DNA from: Anaerolineales bacterium
Lineage (GTDB): Bacteria; Chloroflexota; Anaerolineae; Anaerolineales; Villigracilaceae
Direction of reading: 5' to 3'
Assembly (NCBI GenBank): GCA_030583885.1
Contig: CP129480.1
Span: 620,001-684,000 of the forward strand
Length of the DNA: 64,000 nucleotides
Under the pieces are notes generated by a model. It worked only from the letters and a program-made list of their open reading frames with translations, made no database searches and was not told where the DNA came from. A program made the translations under genes and the position numbers. Positions within the stretch are counted from its first letter, which is position 1, and each line of letters starts with the position of its first letter. This document shows positions 41,290 to 50,014 of this stretch, piece by piece.

Positions 41290-42078
41290 ATTTTGGACTA
41301 TTATCACCCGAATTTGTCTTTACAAATTGTACGGGGGGGGGGGTATATTGAGATTGTCGTTGCAAAATTCACAAACTGAAACGGGAAGGATATAATGGGA
41401 AACAATCCAGGATCCATCCAAAGAATCATCCGTTTTGCATGCGCCGGCCTGCTGCTGGCTGTTTTCATCAGCGTTATTATTTTTCCTTCACCGCCGGAAC
41501 AAACCGCCTCCGCCATGAGTTCATTGGATGAAGGCGATACAGCCACGCCCACGGCAACTTTGGAAAATACGCCCACCTCAACTGCCACTCCCACGCGCAC
41601 CCTGATCAGCGGGGTATTGACCTGTAACACGGTCGCAACAGGTGTGACCTGCACCAATTATGGCACCTATCTCAAGTACGACATTAATATCAATGTGACG
41701 GGCCTGACCGGCGGCGCCACGGCTTCGAACATTTTTATTGGCACGTACAAGCGCAGCACCAACGGCGGCTGGATGGGCATGATGTCGAATTTTATTCATG
41801 CTGAGACCTCGATCCATCAAAATAACAAGGTGTTTTCGATGGTGAGGATCAGTCCGTTCGATGCGGCGGCGGTGGATTACGCCTCCTTTACGAGCGGCGC
41901 GGGCACGAATGTATATGTGATTAACAGCGTGAATCACTGGCGCTATATTGCAGGCACTGGGAATTATCCGAACACGCTTTCGGTGCGGGGCAATGCGGAT
42001 TACGCGATCACGGGCTATTCGGTGATTGGCAGCATCTACCTGTACAGCAACCAGGCTTTTGTGACCGTGACGCCGACC
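41290..42078 (+). repeat. Conserved promoter plus N-terminal module, copy 4
   Basis: Nearly identical to copy 2 in the coding module, but the first codons (MGNNPGS) are like copy 1 (MGNNPGS) rather than copy 2 (MENNPGA). Similarity ends at the same T-V-T-P-T codons. Confidence 0.85.
41319..41349 (+). promoter_or_regulatory. Predicted G-tract promoter, tandem copy 4 (G11)
   Basis: TTTACA (41319-41324) and TATATT (41344-41349) are again 19 nt apart. Here the tract is G11 (41333-41343). Alignment with copies 2 and 3 shows that an A to G change extended the tract, not an added base. Confidence 0.6.
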
Positions 42079-42678
42079 CCATCCGCCAGTGCGACGGCAA
42101 CAGCCACTTCAGTACCCACATTGACGCCACCGCCCTCAAATGGATACAACCGTCCCGCCGCTGTTGCTTACGCCGACCTTTGGGCACATGATCGAAATGA
42201 AGATTATCCAAACTATGGGATCGACTCTGATGGAGAGCAGTGTAATGATTGCACTAACTATATTTCACAGATTTTAGAGGCAGGCGGCATCCCCCAAATA
42301 CCGGGAGATAATGATGAATTTCACTGGTATACATATCAGAATATTTGGGGGACTTGGTTTGGGTCTAAGTCTTGGGCTGCTACTGACTGGTTTAATATGC
42401 ATGTTTCTCAATTTCAAACAACGCGATATGAATATTACCCAGATGGACCATCAGGTTTGAGCGCCGGGGATTTCTTTTTGATGGACTTGCCCACTAATCC
42501 TTTTCAAGGGCCGGATCACTCTCGAATAATAGTTGGGTATGGAGAAGTTCTTGAAGGGGATAATTTGGGAGAGATAATGTTGCTAGCAAGCCAGCATTGT
42601 GTAGACAGAAAAAGAGTTCGATGGGACTACAATTTACCTCAAAATGTCCTGCTATGGGCATGGCATGTCGTATATTAA
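41395..42678 (+). CDS. Modular exported protein with Amidase_6-like C-terminus
   Basis: The 427-residue product has the shared N-module, a Thr/Pro linker and a C-terminal domain (about 247-427) beginning YNRPAAVAYADLWAHDRNEDYPNYG. This start, the NDCTNYISQILEAGG segment with the putative nucleophile Cys286 and GPDHSRIIVGYG with His375 match the putative amidase domain family PF12671 (Amidase_6), a papain-like cysteine fold. Cell-wall peptide or other amide bonds outside the cell are plausible targets. The partner begins 22 bp after the stop. Expression would depend on the G11 promoter. Confidence 0.85.
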   Translation: MGNNPGSIQRIIRFACAGLLLAVFISVIIFPSPPEQTASAMSSLDEGDTATPTATLENTPTSTATPTRTLISGVLTCNTVATGVTCTNYGTYLKYDININVTGLTGGATASNIFIGTYKRSTNGGWMGMMSNFIHAETSIHQNNKVFSMVRISPFDAAAVDYASFTSGAGTNVYVINSVNHWRYIAGTGNYPNTLSVRGNADYAITGYSVIGSIYLYSNQAFVTVTPTPSASATATATSVPTLTPPPSNGYNRPAAVAYADLWAHDRNEDYPNYGIDSDGEQCNDCTNYISQILEAGGIPQIPGDNDEFHWYTYQNIWGTWFGSKSWAATDWFNMHVSQFQTTRYEYYPDGPSGLSAGDFFLMDLPTNPFQGPDHSRIIVGYGEVLEGDNLGEIMLLASQHCVDRKRVRWDYNLPQNVLLWAWHVVY

Positions 42679-42700
42679 CTGGTGTTACATAGGAGTGAAA

Positions 42701-43333
42701 ATGACAGAAAAAAACAAAACCTTCATGCTCATTATTGCGATACTGCTTGTGGGTGTTGTATTCATATTTATTCGAACAAAAAATGCACGGGCAAATTCTG
42801 GCATTCCCGATACACCTGACACACGGCAGATTGTAGCGGTAATGAACAGATCATATGAACTCATGGCGCATGCTTCCCAGACCTTTGATGTCTCTGAATT
42901 CCCCTCAGTTTTCATTGACACAAAAGACTATAAGTTAACCGATCAACAACGGGATGCAATAGTTTCTATTCTTGGCCTAGAAGCAGTAGAACCGGGCAAT
43001 ACAGGTTATTTAACTGCAATGCAAGCTCAATATATATCAATGGGACAGGGAGCAAAATTGTTAGAAAAAGCCCTTGATAGAGCAAAATTAGAAAACAGGA
43101 ATCTAACATCAGAAGAGTTTCAGGAAATATTAAAGGCCAATCATGGTCGAGCACCTGTTTTAGGCAACACAATTAATTCCAAAACTGAACTAACCTTTAT
43201 CTCAATTGATATTAATGGGGATAAGGCAATTGTCCGATATGATGATGGCGCAGCGCTTCAAGAGGCAATATTAGTTAAGGAAAAAGAACACTGGCTTATA
43301 GCATCGATAATACCAGTTTGGATACATTTTTAG
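42701..43333 (+). CDS. Exported partner protein of copy 4
   Basis: The ATG after AGGAGTG gives 210 residues. An N-terminal hydrophobic segment (about 7-23) followed by RTKNARANS suggests a signal anchor or signal peptide. The C-terminal 50 residues (TELTFISIDINGDKAIVRYDDGAALQEAILVKEKEHWLIASI) look like the beta-sheet of an NTF2-like or DUF-type exported domain. It shows no similarity to the other partners, in agreement with the unrelated C-terminal domain of its upstream gene. Confidence 0.72.
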   Translation: MTEKNKTFMLIIAILLVGVVFIFIRTKNARANSGIPDTPDTRQIVAVMNRSYELMAHASQTFDVSEFPSVFIDTKDYKLTDQQRDAIVSILGLEAVEPGNTGYLTAMQAQYISMGQGAKLLEKALDRAKLENRNLTSEEFQEILKANHGRAPVLGNTINSKTELTFISIDINGDKAIVRYDDGAALQEAILVKEKEHWLIASIIPVWIHF

Positions 43334-43403
43334 TAACAACATTCTATGCTGTAAAATTATCTCGCAAACGGAGTTTCTTCTTCTTCGATTGACATATAGC
43401 ATT

Positions 43404-43433
43404 ACAGCATCCTGTGCGTTTCGGGATGCTTGT
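43404..43433 (-). terminator. Terminator hairpin of the GH gene
   Basis: AGCATCC and GGATGCT are separated by 11 nt downstream of the minus-strand hydrolase. Copies of this arrangement sit at the same distance from the GH-tail fragments in two array units. Confidence 0.6.
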
Positions 43434-43454
43434 ACCATTTAAGCCAATTCAACT

Positions 43455-45833
43455 TTACATCTCCACAATACAAGCCGTCTCGTCCTTCACGATGGCGCTT
43501 TCCCCGTTCATGAAGGTGACCGTGGTCTGTTCCAGGCCGCGCGTGATGGTGAGTCCCTTGTACTTGATCGTCACAGGCCAGGGAAATAGATTTTTACCCT
43601 CCAGCTTCACCCGCGTGGACGAAAGGATCGTCACGCCCAGCGCCTGCATGAACAAACCGACCGGCGCAAAGCCTGTGAGCGCATTGCGCTCGCCGAGGCC
43701 GGTCCCTTTTTCAGCGTGATAACGCTGGTAGAACGCGCGGTTCTGTTTCAGGTTTTGGATGACCGCGTTCATCAAATGCGCGGTCAGGCGTGCGGCTTCG
43801 GCGCGGAATCCGTACGCGAGCAAACCCTCCGCGATCAATGTGTTCCAGGGCAGGCTTACGCTCATTGAAACGGATTCAGCCTGCGGGTCCGGCGAGAGCG
43901 GAAGCGACGGCAATCCAAAAGGCCGGTCGAAGCGTTCGGCGGTCATCAGGTTGCGTCCAACCAGCGCGTAGGCCTTTTGCTTTTCAAGCACTCCGGCCCA
44001 CAGCGGCAGGGCCAGTGTAATGTCCTCGCCCGTCGTGTCAATGATCTTCACGTTGATCCTGTCCTTTTCATCCAGCCCCGTCACCCGCACGCGCCCGACG
44101 CGTGTGAAGACCTTTTGAGTAGCCGTCACCAGCCCGCCCGTGCGCCATTGGAATTGATGGCCCAAAATCGTTTCGACCTCGCCCTTGGATTTGGTGAAGT
44201 ATTCGCTGATCTCCACTTCAGGCCGCTTCGCAGCCGGACTTTTGGTCTGGATCTCCACCAGCAGGCGGACCGGCGTCCCGGACTCGAACTTCGGACGCAT
44301 GTTCCCATCGCCTTTATGTTTGGCGATCACCCTGCCTGTCGAGACCAGCCCTGTTTCGCGGTCGCGATATGAATAAAAACTTGTGCGCGGATTCCAGCCC
44401 GCCTCGATGGAGGCTTTGACGGTTTCCGCCTGTGAGCGGATCAATGCGGTCTCTTCTTCGGGCTTGCCAAGTTCTTCAGCGATCCTGGCGAGGGTCTGCG
44501 CTTCGCGATACAGCATGGCTTCCAGCGCCGGACTGTGCATAAGTGTAATATCCAGCCCCTGCGACCAGGGATTCCAAACATCGAAGAGCGGATTATCTTC
44601 AAAGCCGCTTTGCAGGACGTGGTCCCATTCAGGTGCGCCGTCGCGGTTTCTGTCATGCGCGCCGGAGAACCACGACCAGAAGAATTTAATTAATTTTGGG
44701 AAGACCTCCGCCAAAAATTCCTCGTCCTGCGTGGTCTGGAAATATTTCCATGCGAGGCTGGCGAGCAGGGGTGCGGCGATCAACTTGCCGCGTTGACCGG
44801 CCAGCCCGGGCTGGCCGTCCACCTCGCCGTCTTCATCCTGCGTGGAAAGGAAATTGAGCAGGAGATCCTTGGTCACCTGCGGCGTACCATGCAAAATGCT
44901 GGAGAGGTAATACGTCTCCAGCGGGAATTGCCCATTCCACGAGGGATGGTAATCCGTGCCGTCGCCTTTGCGTGAGAACCCATTGTCCATGTGGCGGGCG
45001 TTGACAAAGGATGGATTGGGCAGATGGTCTCCCCCGCCGAAGAACAATCCATGCGCGGCCTTCTGGCTGAAGGCCAGCGCGGCGTCCCATTCCATGTCAC
45101 CGGTGCGGATGTCCAGCACCTGCGAGGCATCCAGCATTTCGATGCGGGCGAGTTCAGCCTGCCAGGCGCGGGCGGCGGTTTTGCGGGCAAGGTTGAACGC
45201 CTCGGGGATGGTATCGAGGGCGGCTTCGGCGAAGGACAATGTGCGTGTGGCACCGGGGCCGAGTTCGAGGTCCAGCATGAGCGAGGGATGGGCCCCGGCG
45301 CCGTGCCTGGGACCTCCCGTCATGAAGATGACGGGAGCGATCCCGCTGGTCTGGCCGGCAAGGATGTTGACAAGCTGCTGTTGGGTGGGGATGATGGACT
45401 GCCCGTCCAATGGCGCGAGCACGGCGCAGACTTCGAGTTGAATCTGGCGCACAGCGTTGCTTTTATTGGTGAGTGTTACGCGTCCGGCGATCGCATGGGA
45501 TTCGGGGACCCAAAAATCAGTGGTGACTTGTAGATTTTCGAGGGGAACAAAATCGAGGGTCAGGAAGTTTGGGTAGTACCGCCGCAGTGATGGTTTGGCG
45601 GCGAATGCCTTTGGGTCTGCAACCGTGGTGCTGCCTTCGGTGAAGCGTAAAAAAATACGCATCGAACGCGCACGCAGACCAAAGGTTGTATATAAGGATA
45701 TGGCGGCCGGCTCTGCCGCGCCCAGTTCCACTTCCCAAATATGATCGTTGACGTAGTCGGGCGTGCATAGACGGGCGTCCGCTGCCAAAGTCAGGTAGAG
45801 CGGGTCGCCGAGGGTTAATGACCAGTCGCGCAT
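43455..45833 (-). CDS. GH63/MGH-like glycoside hydrolase
   Basis: From MRDWSLTLGDPLYL the protein has 792 residues; the frame further upstream is repeat-like noncoding sequence. An N-terminal beta-sandwich is followed by an alpha/alpha-barrel with HPSWNGQFPLETYY, DEDGEVDGQPG, DRNRDGAPEWDHVLQSGFEDNPLFD and WNPRTSFYSYRD, resembling the MGH1-like/GH63 barrel. Relatives include glucosylglycerate and mannosylglycerate hydrolases, which would fit with the GpgS-like gene at 27231, but the substrate is not proven. No signal peptide, so it is cytoplasmic. No good ribosome site precedes the ATG. Its 3' end is the source type of the fragments in the array. Confidence 0.82.
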   Translation of the reverse strand: MRDWSLTLGDPLYLTLAADARLCTPDYVNDHIWEVELGAAEPAAISLYTTFGLRARSMRIFLRFTEGSTTVADPKAFAAKPSLRRYYPNFLTLDFVPLENLQVTTDFWVPESHAIAGRVTLTNKSNAVRQIQLEVCAVLAPLDGQSIIPTQQQLVNILAGQTSGIAPVIFMTGGPRHGAGAHPSLMLDLELGPGATRTLSFAEAALDTIPEAFNLARKTAARAWQAELARIEMLDASQVLDIRTGDMEWDAALAFSQKAAHGLFFGGGDHLPNPSFVNARHMDNGFSRKGDGTDYHPSWNGQFPLETYYLSSILHGTPQVTKDLLLNFLSTQDEDGEVDGQPGLAGQRGKLIAAPLLASLAWKYFQTTQDEEFLAEVFPKLIKFFWSWFSGAHDRNRDGAPEWDHVLQSGFEDNPLFDVWNPWSQGLDITLMHSPALEAMLYREAQTLARIAEELGKPEEETALIRSQAETVKASIEAGWNPRTSFYSYRDRETGLVSTGRVIAKHKGDGNMRPKFESGTPVRLLVEIQTKSPAAKRPEVEISEYFTKSKGEVETILGHQFQWRTGGLVTATQKVFTRVGRVRVTGLDEKDRINVKIIDTTGEDITLALPLWAGVLEKQKAYALVGRNLMTAERFDRPFGLPSLPLSPDPQAESVSMSVSLPWNTLIAEGLLAYGFRAEAARLTAHLMNAVIQNLKQNRAFYQRYHAEKGTGLGERNALTGFAPVGLFMQALGVTILSSTRVKLEGKNLFPWPVTIKYKGLTITRGLEQTTVTFMNGESAIVKDETACIVEM

Positions 45834-45996
45834 GGGGGGTATTGTACGGGCAGAACCTCGGAAGGTCAAACGGGTATAATCCTGAATACGTCTTATTGGC
45901 CTGACAGGTTTGAATGGTCCGACAGGTCGGGCAGTTTTGACCATTTCGACTTGTAAGACCTGCAAGACTCTTTAGACCACGAAAGAGGAGAGAGAC

Positions 45997-46446
45997 ATGC
46001 CCGGACTTTACTTTGAAGAATTCACAGCGGGACAGACCATCAAAACTGCATCGCGCACCGTGAGCGAGGATGCCATATTTTCGTTCGCAGGGCTTACGGG
46101 CGATTACAACCAGATCCATACGGATGCCGAATTTGCAAAGACGACCCCGTTCGGTCAGCGTGTTGCGCACGGGCTGTTGGGTCTATCCATTGCCACCGGC
46201 TTGATCATGCGCACAGGCCTGCTCGAAGGCACGGTGCTTGCCTTCCGCGAGATTCAGGAATGGAAATTTGTGAAGCCGATTTTTATCGGCGACACCATTC
46301 ATGCCATGTTGACCGTCACCGAGACAAAAGCCCTGCCGCGCATTGGCGGCGGCGCGCTGATCGCCAGTGTCGAAGTCCGCAACCAGAATGATGAAGTCCT
46401 CCAGAAGGGCATGTTGAATTTGCTGATGTTGAGCAAGCCGAAATAG
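45997..46446 (+). CDS. MaoC-like (hot-dog fold) dehydratase
   Basis: The 149-residue protein shows FEEFTAGQTIKTASRTVSEDAIFSFAGLTGDYNQIHTDAEFAKTTPFGQRVAHGLLGLSIATGL, the R-specific enoyl-CoA hydratase signature with D-x-x-x-x-H and a downstream GLLG. It would hydrate a CoA-linked enoyl chain, or act as a related thioesterase. GAGGAGAGAG precedes the ATG. It is followed after 14 bp by the PBP gene, so co-transcription is likely though functional linkage is not obvious. Confidence 0.88.
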   Translation: MPGLYFEEFTAGQTIKTASRTVSEDAIFSFAGLTGDYNQIHTDAEFAKTTPFGQRVAHGLLGLSIATGLIMRTGLLEGTVLAFREIQEWKFVKPIFIGDTIHAMLTVTETKALPRIGGGALIASVEVRNQNDEVLQKGMLNLLMLSKPK

Positions 46447-46460
46447 ACAGGGTATTAATA

Positions 46461-49400
46461 ATGAGTAATGAAGACAACGATAAATTGCGCCGATTACTAA
46501 AATCGGAACAGGAGACTCGCGGAGACGTAAACCCCGCGCCTCGGACTCCGCCGGCACCTGATTCGAATCAAACGGGCAATACCACGCCTCGATTCACCCG
46601 TCCCGCCATAGACAAGGACAATATGCCCCTGCCTCGCCGCGTGGAGGAAACGGACCTGGAAGGTACGCGCGTCTCAAATGCGGCCTATCGGCAGACAGCG
46701 AGTCAACAGCCGCATGCAAACCTGCAGCGCCCCGTATATCAACGCCCGCCTGCAAACCCGCAGCGCACGTTCCATCAACCGCCCGCGCATGCACAACCTG
46801 CGGATGAACAATCCTTGTGGGATAAATTCCAGGCGCTGCTGCGAGGTAATAAAAGCTGTCTGGTGCGCGGCTTTATCGCCTCCGCATTTCTTTTTGTCAT
46901 CCTGGTTTTGTGTGTGGGCTCGTATATGGTGTATCAATATTCCGTGATCGCCAGCGCACTGCCTTCAGTGGGCGACCTGCGCGACCGCGCCTCCCAATTT
47001 GAAACGACGCGCATTCTCGACCGCAATGGACAGCCGCTTTACGAGATCCTTGATCCCACCGCAGGACGCCGCACCTATATTCCACTCAGCGAGATCTCCC
47101 CCAACCTGATTGCGGCAACCATTGCCACCGAAGACAAGGAGTTTTACAGCCACCCCGGTTTCGACCCGATCGCCATCATGCGCGCCCTGTGGCAAAACTA
47201 TCGCAGCGGGGGGACAGTTTCAGGCGCGTCCACCATCACCCAGCAATTGGCGCGCGCGCTTTTCCTTTCTCCGGAGGAACGTGCCGAGCAAACGTACACG
47301 CGTAAATCACGCGAGATCATCCTTGCCGCGGAGATCACACGCCGCTATTCCAAGGATGAAATCCTCGAACTCTATTTAAATGAGATCTATTACGGCAACC
47401 TTGCCTACGGTGTGGAGGCTGCCGCTGAGACCTATTTTGGAAAATCTGCCAAGGACCTTACCCTGGGCGAGGCCTCCTTCCTTGCCGGTCTGCCGCAATC
47501 GCCGGCTGTCTATGATATCTACAGCAACCCGGACGTGACCCTGGTCCGCCAGCAGCAGGTGCTGGTGCTGATGTTCGAGTTAAGCCAGACGGATGGATGC
47601 ATCACCGTCAGCAACAGCCCGGCCCCCATCTGCGTCGACCCGGTCTCCGCCACACAGGCTGCCAATGAAATGAAGTCCTATTCCTACCGCCAGCCCTCCT
47701 TTGCGGCTAAATATCCGCACTGGGTTAATTACATCCGCGCAGAATTGGAGAAGTTGTACGACGCGCAGACCATTTATCGTTCAGGCTTCGTTGTATACAC
47801 CACGATCGATCCCGTCCTGCAGGACCGTGCCCAGGAACTGGTCACCAGTCAGGTTGCGGCCATGACAGCCAACAATACGCAAAACGGCGCGTTGATCGCG
47901 ATCCGCCCGTCGACGGGCGAGATCCTGGCAATGATCGGCTCGCCCGATTTCAATAACGTGGAAATATCCGGGCAGATCAACATGGCCATCAGCCCCACGC
48001 GCCAGCCCGGTTCATCCATCAAACCGATTACGTACGTCGCCGCCTTTCAGAAAGGCTGGACTGCCTCCACATGGATTTGGGATGTCCCCTCCCAGTTCCC
48101 GGACGGCGCCAACGCGCCGTATGAACCGAGGAACTATGACGGAAGATTCCACGGTGGCATGACCGTGCGGACCGCGCTCTCCAATTCTTTTAACATTCCC
48201 GCGGTAAAAACCCTCGAATTTGTCGGTATTTACGATGACCCGAACACACCTGAGAAAGACGGCATGATCGCCATGGCGGAAAGGCTGGGCATCACCACCT
48301 TCACCCGCAACGACTACGGCCTCTCCCTCACGCTCGGCGGCGGGGACGTCAGCCTGATCGATCTGACCTCCGCATATTCCGTCTTTGCCAACGCTGGAGC
48401 GCGCGTACCGACGGTTGCCATCCTCAAGATCACCAATTTTGCCGGCGATGTGATCTATGAGCATCAACCGCAAACCGCCGAGCAGGTCATCCGCACGGAG
48501 CATGCCTATCTCATCACATCCATCCTTTCGGATAACGAGGCGCGCTCCTGGATGTTCGGACGCAATTCTCCCCTGAACCTGTCCTTCCCGGTTGCGGCAA
48601 AGACCGGCACCACGAACGACATCCGCGATAACTGGACCATGGGCTACACGCCCGATCTCGTCACAGGCGTATGGATCGGCAACGCCGATTACACCCCCAT
48701 GACAAACACCTCGGGCTTGAGCGGAGCGGCTCCCATCTGGTCGCAGTTCATGGAATTTGCCGTGCCCTATCTCACCAACGGCACACCCACCCCGTTCGTT
48801 CGTCCGGGCGGCATCGTGGATAAAATTGTCTGTCGCCTCTCAGGCACGGAACCTTCCAATTTCTGCCGCGCGCAATACACCGAGATCTTCGCCTTCGATC
48901 AACCCCCATTCCCTCCGGGACAGGACCTCGTACGCCGCATTCCCATTGACCTTTGGACCGGGTATCAGGCCTCCGAGGCCTGCAAAGGACCCAGCGAAGA
49001 TGAACTCGTCATGAACGTGACGGATAAATGGGCGCGTGAATGGTTCACAACCCGCGAGGGACGCAACTGGCTGGAAAGCAATGACCTGCCGAATGAACCC
49101 ATCTATGCGCCCGAGCGTGAATGCCGGGCGGACGATCCACAGCCTGTTGTTGAGTTCAATTTAAATGATGGGCAGGTGGTTACCAGTGCGTCCCTGGACA
49201 TCAAAGGTACGGCCAATGCGGATGGTGGTTTCAAAAAATGGGTCCTGGAATATGGGCAGGGGGAGGACCCGGGCTCATGGACGGTATTGAGCGAAGGCAA
49301 TCATGCCGTCGAGAATGGCACATTCCATGCATGGGATCTGTCCGGCCTGCCGAACGGGATCCTCACCCTGCGGTTGACCCTGATCGGCGATAACGCACAA

Positions 49401-49550
49401 GTGGACAATCGCATCCGAATTAACCTCAACCTGCCGACCCCAACCGCGCCGCCAGCCACCGAGACGCCCACCCCGCCGCCGACGGATACTCCGACGCCGA
49501 TCATCATCCCGACGGACACACCCATCCCGACGAATACACCAACCCCATAA
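46461..49550 (+). CDS. Class A penicillin-binding protein (PBP1-type)
   Basis: The 1029-residue protein has a Pro/Gln/Asn-rich cytoplasmic head (1-125), one membrane segment (about 138-158), a GT51 transglycosylase domain with ATIATEDKEFYSHPGFDP (catalytic Glu near 223) and GASTITQQLARALF, and a transpeptidase domain with S518-x-x-K521 (GSSIKP), SNSFN and KTGT (714-717). Beyond the catalytic part lie a cysteine-containing segment, an Ig-like beta domain (VVEFNLNDGQVVTSASLDIKG) and a Thr/Pro tail. It polymerises and crosslinks peptidoglycan, supporting a peptidoglycan wall. Confidence 0.93.
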   Translation: MSNEDNDKLRRLLKSEQETRGDVNPAPRTPPAPDSNQTGNTTPRFTRPAIDKDNMPLPRRVEETDLEGTRVSNAAYRQTASQQPHANLQRPVYQRPPANPQRTFHQPPAHAQPADEQSLWDKFQALLRGNKSCLVRGFIASAFLFVILVLCVGSYMVYQYSVIASALPSVGDLRDRASQFETTRILDRNGQPLYEILDPTAGRRTYIPLSEISPNLIAATIATEDKEFYSHPGFDPIAIMRALWQNYRSGGTVSGASTITQQLARALFLSPEERAEQTYTRKSREIILAAEITRRYSKDEILELYLNEIYYGNLAYGVEAAAETYFGKSAKDLTLGEASFLAGLPQSPAVYDIYSNPDVTLVRQQQVLVLMFELSQTDGCITVSNSPAPICVDPVSATQAANEMKSYSYRQPSFAAKYPHWVNYIRAELEKLYDAQTIYRSGFVVYTTIDPVLQDRAQELVTSQVAAMTANNTQNGALIAIRPSTGEILAMIGSPDFNNVEISGQINMAISPTRQPGSSIKPITYVAAFQKGWTASTWIWDVPSQFPDGANAPYEPRNYDGRFHGGMTVRTALSNSFNIPAVKTLEFVGIYDDPNTPEKDGMIAMAERLGITTFTRNDYGLSLTLGGGDVSLIDLTSAYSVFANAGARVPTVAILKITNFAGDVIYEHQPQTAEQVIRTEHAYLITSILSDNEARSWMFGRNSPLNLSFPVAAKTGTTNDIRDNWTMGYTPDLVTGVWIGNADYTPMTNTSGLSGAAPIWSQFMEFAVPYLTNGTPTPFVRPGGIVDKIVCRLSGTEPSNFCRAQYTEIFAFDQPPFPPGQDLVRRIPIDLWTGYQASEACKGPSEDELVMNVTDKWAREWFTTREGRNWLESNDLPNEPIYAPERECRADDPQPVVEFNLNDGQVVTSASLDIKGTANADGGFKKWVLEYGQGEDPGSWTVLSEGNHAVENGTFHAWDLSGLPNGILTLRLTLIGDNAQVDNRIRINLNLPTPTAPPATETPTPPPTDTPTPIIIPTDTPIPTNTPTP

Positions 49551-50014
49551 TGTGGAATAAGGTGGCAGACGCTTTTGCAGATCATCCAAAGCGACTGCCC
49601 CTTTCTCCTTTATAAAGAACATCATAGGACGAGCAGAACAGGCTGACCAGGGCATGAAGCTGCCGGTGATAAGAATCAGGGATCGGCGCGGGACGAGGCG
49701 CGTCTTTTTTTTGTCACAAAAATCATATCCGGGTGTCATAAAATTCCCGCCAAAAAACAGTTCTCCAGAGGGGTTTTTTATGGATTTGGGCATTATTTTT
49801 GCAGATGCAGGGTGACTATACATTTTACCGGAGGGGTATCAGTGTTGACGTGCCTATGGAATTAGGTATAATCTGGTGTGCTTGATTTTGAATGGTAAGA
49901 CCCCTTTCAACTATAGAAGGAGGTGATATCAGAAGAGACAGTCAAGACAGGTACGTTTGTTGTGTTGTGTTCGAAAATCAATCCCCATATTTTCTTCTTG
50001 GAGGAGAAAAAACC
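49551..50014 (+). other. 464-bp leader region before the binding-protein gene
   Basis: No gene is seen. The first part holds a GC-rich stretch followed by TTTTTTTT (near 49706-49714), probably ending the PBP transcript. The second half contains a promoter (49845-49872) and an untranslated leader of about 135 nt with a GGAGGAG site at 49999-50005. A second AAGGAGG lies at 49918-49924 without a useful start codon. Confidence 0.6.
49845..49872 (+). promoter_or_regulatory. Predicted promoter of the ABC importer operon
   Basis: TTGACG (49845-49850) and TATAAT (49867-49872) with a 16-nt spacer, close to the housekeeping consensus. Confidence 0.65.

Noticed and set aside
41333-41343. The longer G11 tract taken as direct proof of slipped-strand variation
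   Set aside because: Alignment shows an A to G change at the tract edge with total spacer length preserved, so it is not evidence of slippage by itself.
35694-42700. An insertion sequence or integron as the cause of the tandem array
   Set aside because: No transposase or integrase gene and no terminal inverted repeats were seen; the shared ends are a gene tail and a promoter, fitting homologous recombination better.
45834-45965. A longer N-terminus for the GH63-like hydrolase
   Set aside because: The extra residues come from a short repeat-rich intergenic stretch (GACAGGT repeats) and do not match the fold; the ATG at 45833 fits the domain start.
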